DNA of 16,997 bases, taken from NCBI GenBank assembly GCA_050247255.1, contig JBFWUM010000067.1, positions 1 through 16,997 of the forward strand. Reading direction: 5' to 3'. The stretch is from JBFWUM01 sp050247255. Lineage in GTDB: Bacteria; Acidobacteriota; Vicinamibacteria; Vicinamibacterales; UBA2999. How positions within the stretch are numbered: the first letter of the stretch is position 1; every line of letters starts with the position of its first letter. Shown here piece after piece: positions 14,921-16,997 of the stretch. Under the pieces are notes generated by a model, which saw only the letters and a list, made by a program, of their open reading frames with translations, did not search any database and had not been told where the DNA came from. A program made the translations under genes and the position numbers.

Positions 14921-15733
14921 TCAGCGGCGCGCGATCGGCCAGCGCCGCCAGGGTGCGGGGGTCACGGCGCGCGCCGCGCGTACGAGCCGCAGCGCTCCGT
15001 TGACGCGCCGCCCGTCGATCGGGTCGAAGCCGTACGCCGCGCGGAGCGGTTGCGGAAGGAGGCCGACCGTGATCGTTCGATTGAGCGCCGCCGCCGGACC
15101 GGTCAGCAGGCGAAACGGCGGGTGCAGCACCGCCGACGCCAGGCCGCGCGCCGCGGCACCGACGGCCAGCCTGTCGGAATCCATTGCCGCGTCGAGGTAG
15201 GCGCGCAGCGCGGCGCGCGTGCGTGGCACCTCTCCCGTCGGCGCGCCCAACGCGATCGCCACGTTCGCCGCCTCGCTGCAGTAACGGTCGTGGTCGGCCT
15301 CGGTCAGCTCTGTCACGGTGCGGCTGTAGACGAGCGGCACCGAGTCGAGCAGCGTGGCATGAACCCAGAGCACGAGGGACGGGTCCTCCGCCGAATAGCG
15401 GGTCCCGGCGGGGTAGGCGCCGACCGCCTCGCGCAGCGTCCCGTGCACGCGGCGGTGGATCTGGAGGATGCCGTCAATCGCCGCCTGCCTCGCGGCGTCG
15501 GTGCCGAAGACCAGCGCGAGCATCGCCTGCACGGTGTGGTGCAGCCGGGTGGCAGCCATAACGCGGCCGGAGCGGAAGGTGCTGTGCTCGGCGACGCCGG
15601 CAGCCACGAGCGGGTGGGCGAGCTGCATGAGGATGGCGCGCGCCCAGCCGAAGAGGATCACCCGTTCGGCGTTGACCTGCTGGACGAGGGTGGGCGTCAG
15701 GTGCGCGACGTGCCGAGGCTCGAGGTGAGCCAT
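14921..15733 (-). CDS. MpaB/latex-clearing-protein-like oxygenase family protein (DUF2236)
   Basis: A 270-aa protein of the ER-bound-oxygenase-like MpaB/Lcp (DUF2236) family, helical proteins that in characterised members bind b-type heme and act as oxygenases. Family features are ERVILFGWARAILMQLAHPL near the N-terminus, HHTVQAMLALVFG, IHRRVHGTL, YSAEDPSLVLWVHATLLDSV and YSRTVTELTEADHDRYCSEA. The conserved histidines in LAHP, HRRVHG and WVHAT are candidate heme or structural residues; I cannot say which. There is no signal peptide. The substrate is unknown, since bacterial members are annotated only by domain. ATG 15733 begins MAHLEPRHVAHLTP and overlaps the 3' end of the MEDS gene by 37 nt in another frame, indicating tight coupling. 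The open frame continues upstream inside the MEDS gene, but this ATG gives the family's usual N-terminus. Confidence 0.87.
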   Translation of the reverse strand: MAHLEPRHVAHLTPTLVQQVNAERVILFGWARAILMQLAHPLVAAGVAEHSTFRSGRVMAATRLHHTVQAMLALVFGTDAARQAAIDGILQIHRRVHGTLREAVGAYPAGTRYSAEDPSLVLWVHATLLDSVPLVYSRTVTELTEADHDRYCSEAANVAIALGAPTGEVPRTRAALRAYLDAAMDSDRLAVGAAARGLASAVLHPPFRLLTGPAAALNRTITVGLLPQPLRAAYGFDPIDGRRVNGALRLVRAARAVTPAPWRRWPIARR

Positions 15734-16296
15734 GTGCCGAGAGTATCCGCCGGCTGGGTCGCCACATGCGAGTGGTGCTGGCAGATCGAGGTCAGCCAGC
15801 CTGCCTGCTGCGGGTCGGCAAAGTGGGCCGCCGCATATCCGCAGAGCACCCGCCCCTGGCGGCCAGCCAGCGCCGCGTTCCACGCCGCTTCGAGGTCGCA
15901 GGCCTCGTTGAAGGAGCCTTCCTCAGCGAGGATGTCAACGACTTCGCCGTAGATCCGCAGCGGGCGGCCGAACGCCGTCGCCTCCTCGACGAGCTCGGCG
16001 CTGATCTGGTAGCCGGCATCGCGCACGAAGATGCCACGCCGCCGCATGCGACGCAGGGCGCTCTGTGCATCGAGGAACCGGAGGGTCGCCGGCGGCGCCG
16101 ATCGCGCCGGGTAGCCGCGCTTTTCGAGGTGGTCGGCGATGAGATCCCAGTGGGCTTTCCTGGCGATCACGACGCTGTGGTCGCCGGCATCCCACCCGTC
16201 AGCCAGGAATCTGGCCGTGGCATCGGCGCGGGAGCGGGCAGCATCGAACAGCTGCAGCGCGTGTTCGGCGTGGGGGGACGTGGCCGAATGGGTCAA
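15697..16296 (-). CDS. Stand-alone MEDS-domain sensory protein
   Basis: A 199-aa protein consisting almost entirely of a MEDS (methanogen/methylotroph DcmR sensory) domain, a RecA-like fold thought to sense small molecules such as hydrocarbon derivatives. Visible features are HALQLFDAARSRADATARFL, then AGDHSVVIARKAHWDLIADH, a strand with ATLRFLDAQSAL, the hallmark FGRPLRIYGEVVDILAEEG, an acidic helix NEACDLEAAWN, and LCGYAAAHF near the C-terminus. No HTH, kinase or GGDEF output domain is attached, so any signal must pass to a partner. The start is TTG 16296, preceded by GCAGGTAACAGG; no better ATG or GTG exists near the domain edge. It overlaps the MpaB-type oxygenase downstream, so a sensor-enzyme pairing is an attractive inference. 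Confidence 0.85.
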   Translation of the reverse strand: MTHSATSPHAEHALQLFDAARSRADATARFLADGWDAGDHSVVIARKAHWDLIADHLEKRGYPARSAPPATLRFLDAQSALRRMRRRGIFVRDAGYQISAELVEEATAFGRPLRIYGEVVDILAEEGSFNEACDLEAAWNAALAGRQGRVLCGYAAAHFADPQQAGWLTSICQHHSHVATQPADTLGTWLTSSLGTSRT

Positions 16297-16537
16297 CCTG
16301 TTACCTGCCCGGAGGGCGAAAAATTTCCTGCCTCAATCCGTAGCCTGAACGCCCCCAGGCGAAAACGCAAGCTGATCGGTAGCCAACTCGTGGATTTGCC
16401 GACGTTTGCGGGGATGACACCGGCGCGTGGCACCGTATCGAGCCCATGCGTTTCCGGGAGCCCACCCGGCGGCAATCACAATGAATTGGGGCATGAACGA
16501 ATGTGGTATCCGGGTTGCACCGCGATTTGTAACCGCC
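16297..16537. other. Intergenic leader of the MEDS gene with short repeats, unexplained
   Basis: 241 bp without a gene I can support, between divergent genes. It holds two 10-bp direct repeats differing at one position (ATCCGTAGCC at 16336-16345 and ATCGGTAGCC at 16375-16384, start to start 39 bp). It also has a GCCC-GGA-GGGC hairpin (16307-16317), a small GCCTG/CAGGC hairpin between the repeats on the minus strand, and complementary CAATCC/GGATT words. Local composition is more AT-rich than the genes. It could be a regulatory or RNA element, but I recognise no known riboswitch. Confidence 0.4.
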
Positions 16538-16765
16538 ATGCGTGTCCGCATCACATCGGCCCTGCCCCTGTCCTACGGCGCTAACGGCGCGTCGCTGCGC
16601 ATCGGCAGCGTCTACGACCTCGAATCGTCGCTCGCCTCGGCGCTGATCGTCGACCAGTGCGCGGAGTTGTACGACGCGCTGTCGGATGAAGAGAAGCACC
16701 GCGCCAGCACCGGCACCGGCTTCATCTGGGAAGCGTCGGATCGCGCGCGCCGGTCGCGTCTGTAA
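16538..16765 (+). CDS. Small hypothetical protein
   Basis: A 75-aa soluble protein that begins MRVRITSALPLSYGANG, followed by an amphipathic acidic helix region (SALIVDQCAELYDALSDEEK) and a basic end (WEASDRARRSRL). I recall small proteins of the pattern LPLSYG...LRIGSxYDLE...CAELYD as hypothetical in Acidobacteriota, but know no function. The frame is open further upstream, with an ATG at 16427 and one at 16481. I prefer ATG 16538 because the upstream residues lack any conserved look and the divergent leader occupies that DNA. There is no Shine-Dalgarno. A TGGTATCC sequence (16504-16511) about 26 nt upstream resembles the promoter box seen before 7671. Confidence 0.6.
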   Translation: MRVRITSALPLSYGANGASLRIGSVYDLESSLASALIVDQCAELYDALSDEEKHRASTGTGFIWEASDRARRSRL

Positions 16766-16809
16766 CGCGGCGTGCCAACCGTAGCTCTAAAGGGACCCAG
16801 TGTGGACGA

Positions 16810-16838
16810 CCACCTTCGAGCCTTCGGCGCTACGGTGG
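16810..16838 (-). repeat. tRNA-linked GCGAAGG/GGCGGAC-type repeat, copy 2
   Basis: An imperfect palindrome bounded by CCACC and GGTGG. On the minus strand it reads CCACCGTAGCGCCGAAGGCT then CGAAGGTGG. It has the same CCGTAGC...CGAAGG style as the element next to tRNA-Leu (12340-12406), and likewise lies beyond a hairpin 3' of a tRNA gene. Confidence 0.5.
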
Positions 16839-16840
16839 AC

Positions 16841-16871
16841 AACCTCCGCGAGGACGGGGGGAGCGGAGGTT
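16841..16871 (-). terminator. Hairpin immediately 3' of tRNA-Lys
   Basis: AACCTCCGC and GCGGAGGTT form a perfect 9-bp stem with a 13-nt loop. On the minus strand it starts with the last base of the encoded CCA. The loop is a C-run on that strand, and no T-tract follows. It is a terminator or 3'-processing candidate. Confidence 0.45.
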
Positions 16872-16946
16872 GGTGAGCCGCGAAGGAATCGAACCTTCAA
16901 CCCGCAGATTAAGAGTCTGCTGCTCTGCCAATTGAGCTAGCGGCCC
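16871..16946 (-). tRNA. tRNA-Lys (anticodon CTT)
   Basis: On the minus strand the acceptor GGGCCGC (16940-16946) pairs with GCGGCTC (16875-16881, one G-T pair). Discriminator A and an encoded CCA (16871-16873) follow. The D-arm is GCTCAATTGGCAGAGC and the anticodon stem is GCAGA/TCTGC, with loop CTCTTAA giving CTT at 16911-16913. The T-arm is GAAGG-TTCGATT-CCTTC. It reads AAG lysine codons. Confidence 0.96.
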
Positions 16947-16970
16947 ACTCTGTTGTGTGAACAGTCTCTA

Positions 16971-16976
16971 ATCATA
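16971..16976 (-). promoter_or_regulatory. -10 box of the tRNA-Lys promoter
   Basis: TATGAT on the minus strand (five of six to TATAAT), ending about 24 bp before the mature tRNA 5' end. The matching -35 would fall at or beyond the right edge of the window, so it cannot be checked here. Confidence 0.45.
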
Positions 16977-16997
16977 CACGACGGGCACGGACCCTCG

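Noticed and set aside
16307..16400. Cyclic-di-GMP (GEMM-like) riboswitch before the MEDS gene
   Set aside because: There is a superficial likeness around GGCAAATCC and ACGCAAG, but the conserved GGGACGCAAAGCC core and the required pairing are absent on either strand.

Overview
The window is about 17 kb of very GC-rich bacterial DNA, with dense genes on both strands, frequent GTG/TTG starts and short intergenic gaps. The gene mix points to an Acidobacteriota genome, probably of the Vicinamibacteria type: the C-terminal part of a VWFA-related protein, a DUF1800/DUF1501 pair, a MEDS-domain protein beside an MpaB-type oxygenase, small charged orphan proteins, and GCGAAGG/GGCGGAC-type hairpin repeats beside tRNA genes. 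That placement is inference. Two runs of exactly 100 Ns, one flanked by an exact 127-bp duplication, mark this as a scaffolded short-read (probably metagenomic) assembly.

Layout. (1) Positions 1-1255, plus strand: the end of a VWFA-related secreted protein, overlapped by a small DUF4870/Tic20-like membrane protein and closed by a perfect 9-bp hairpin. (2) Positions 1263-2001: an assembly gap that swallows most of a minus-strand gene (only its promoter, leader, RBS and first ten codons remain), then a zinc-ribbon orphan. (3) Positions 2002-7565, minus strand: a tight cluster reading threonine/serine dehydratase, GT35 alpha-glucan phosphorylase (overlapping), DUF1800, then Tat-exported DUF1501. 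(4) Positions 7671-10201: a small basic coiled-coil orphan whose stop codon interlocks with that of a convergent AI-2E-family permease, a small winged-helix-like protein with a near-perfect Shine-Dalgarno, and a secreted orphan. (5) Positions 10209-12529, minus strand: tRNA-Leu(CAG), an ABC-F ATPase of the YbiT type, and an overlapping exported glutathione peroxidase. (6) Positions 12610-14090, plus strand: a dicarboxylate/amino acid:cation symporter, artificially split by an N gap. (7) Positions 14160-16296, minus strand: a MEDS sensory protein overlapping an MpaB-family oxygenase, followed by a short FG-GAP/VCBS protein that looks frameshifted near both ends. (8) Positions 16538-16946: a small orphan CDS, a hairpin repeat and tRNA-Lys(CTT).

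I see no CRISPR array, transposase, integrase, phage module or recognisable defence or biosynthetic cluster. Most genes are ordinary chromosomal housekeeping or orphan genes. The points most worth a second look are the k-mer-length assembly artefact in the symporter, the matching hairpin-plus-repeat architecture 3' of both tRNA genes, the broken FG-GAP gene with a C7 tract, the overlapping MEDS-MpaB pair with an unexplained leader, and the -10-like boxes 11-13 nt before several start codons, which suggest very short or absent leaders.
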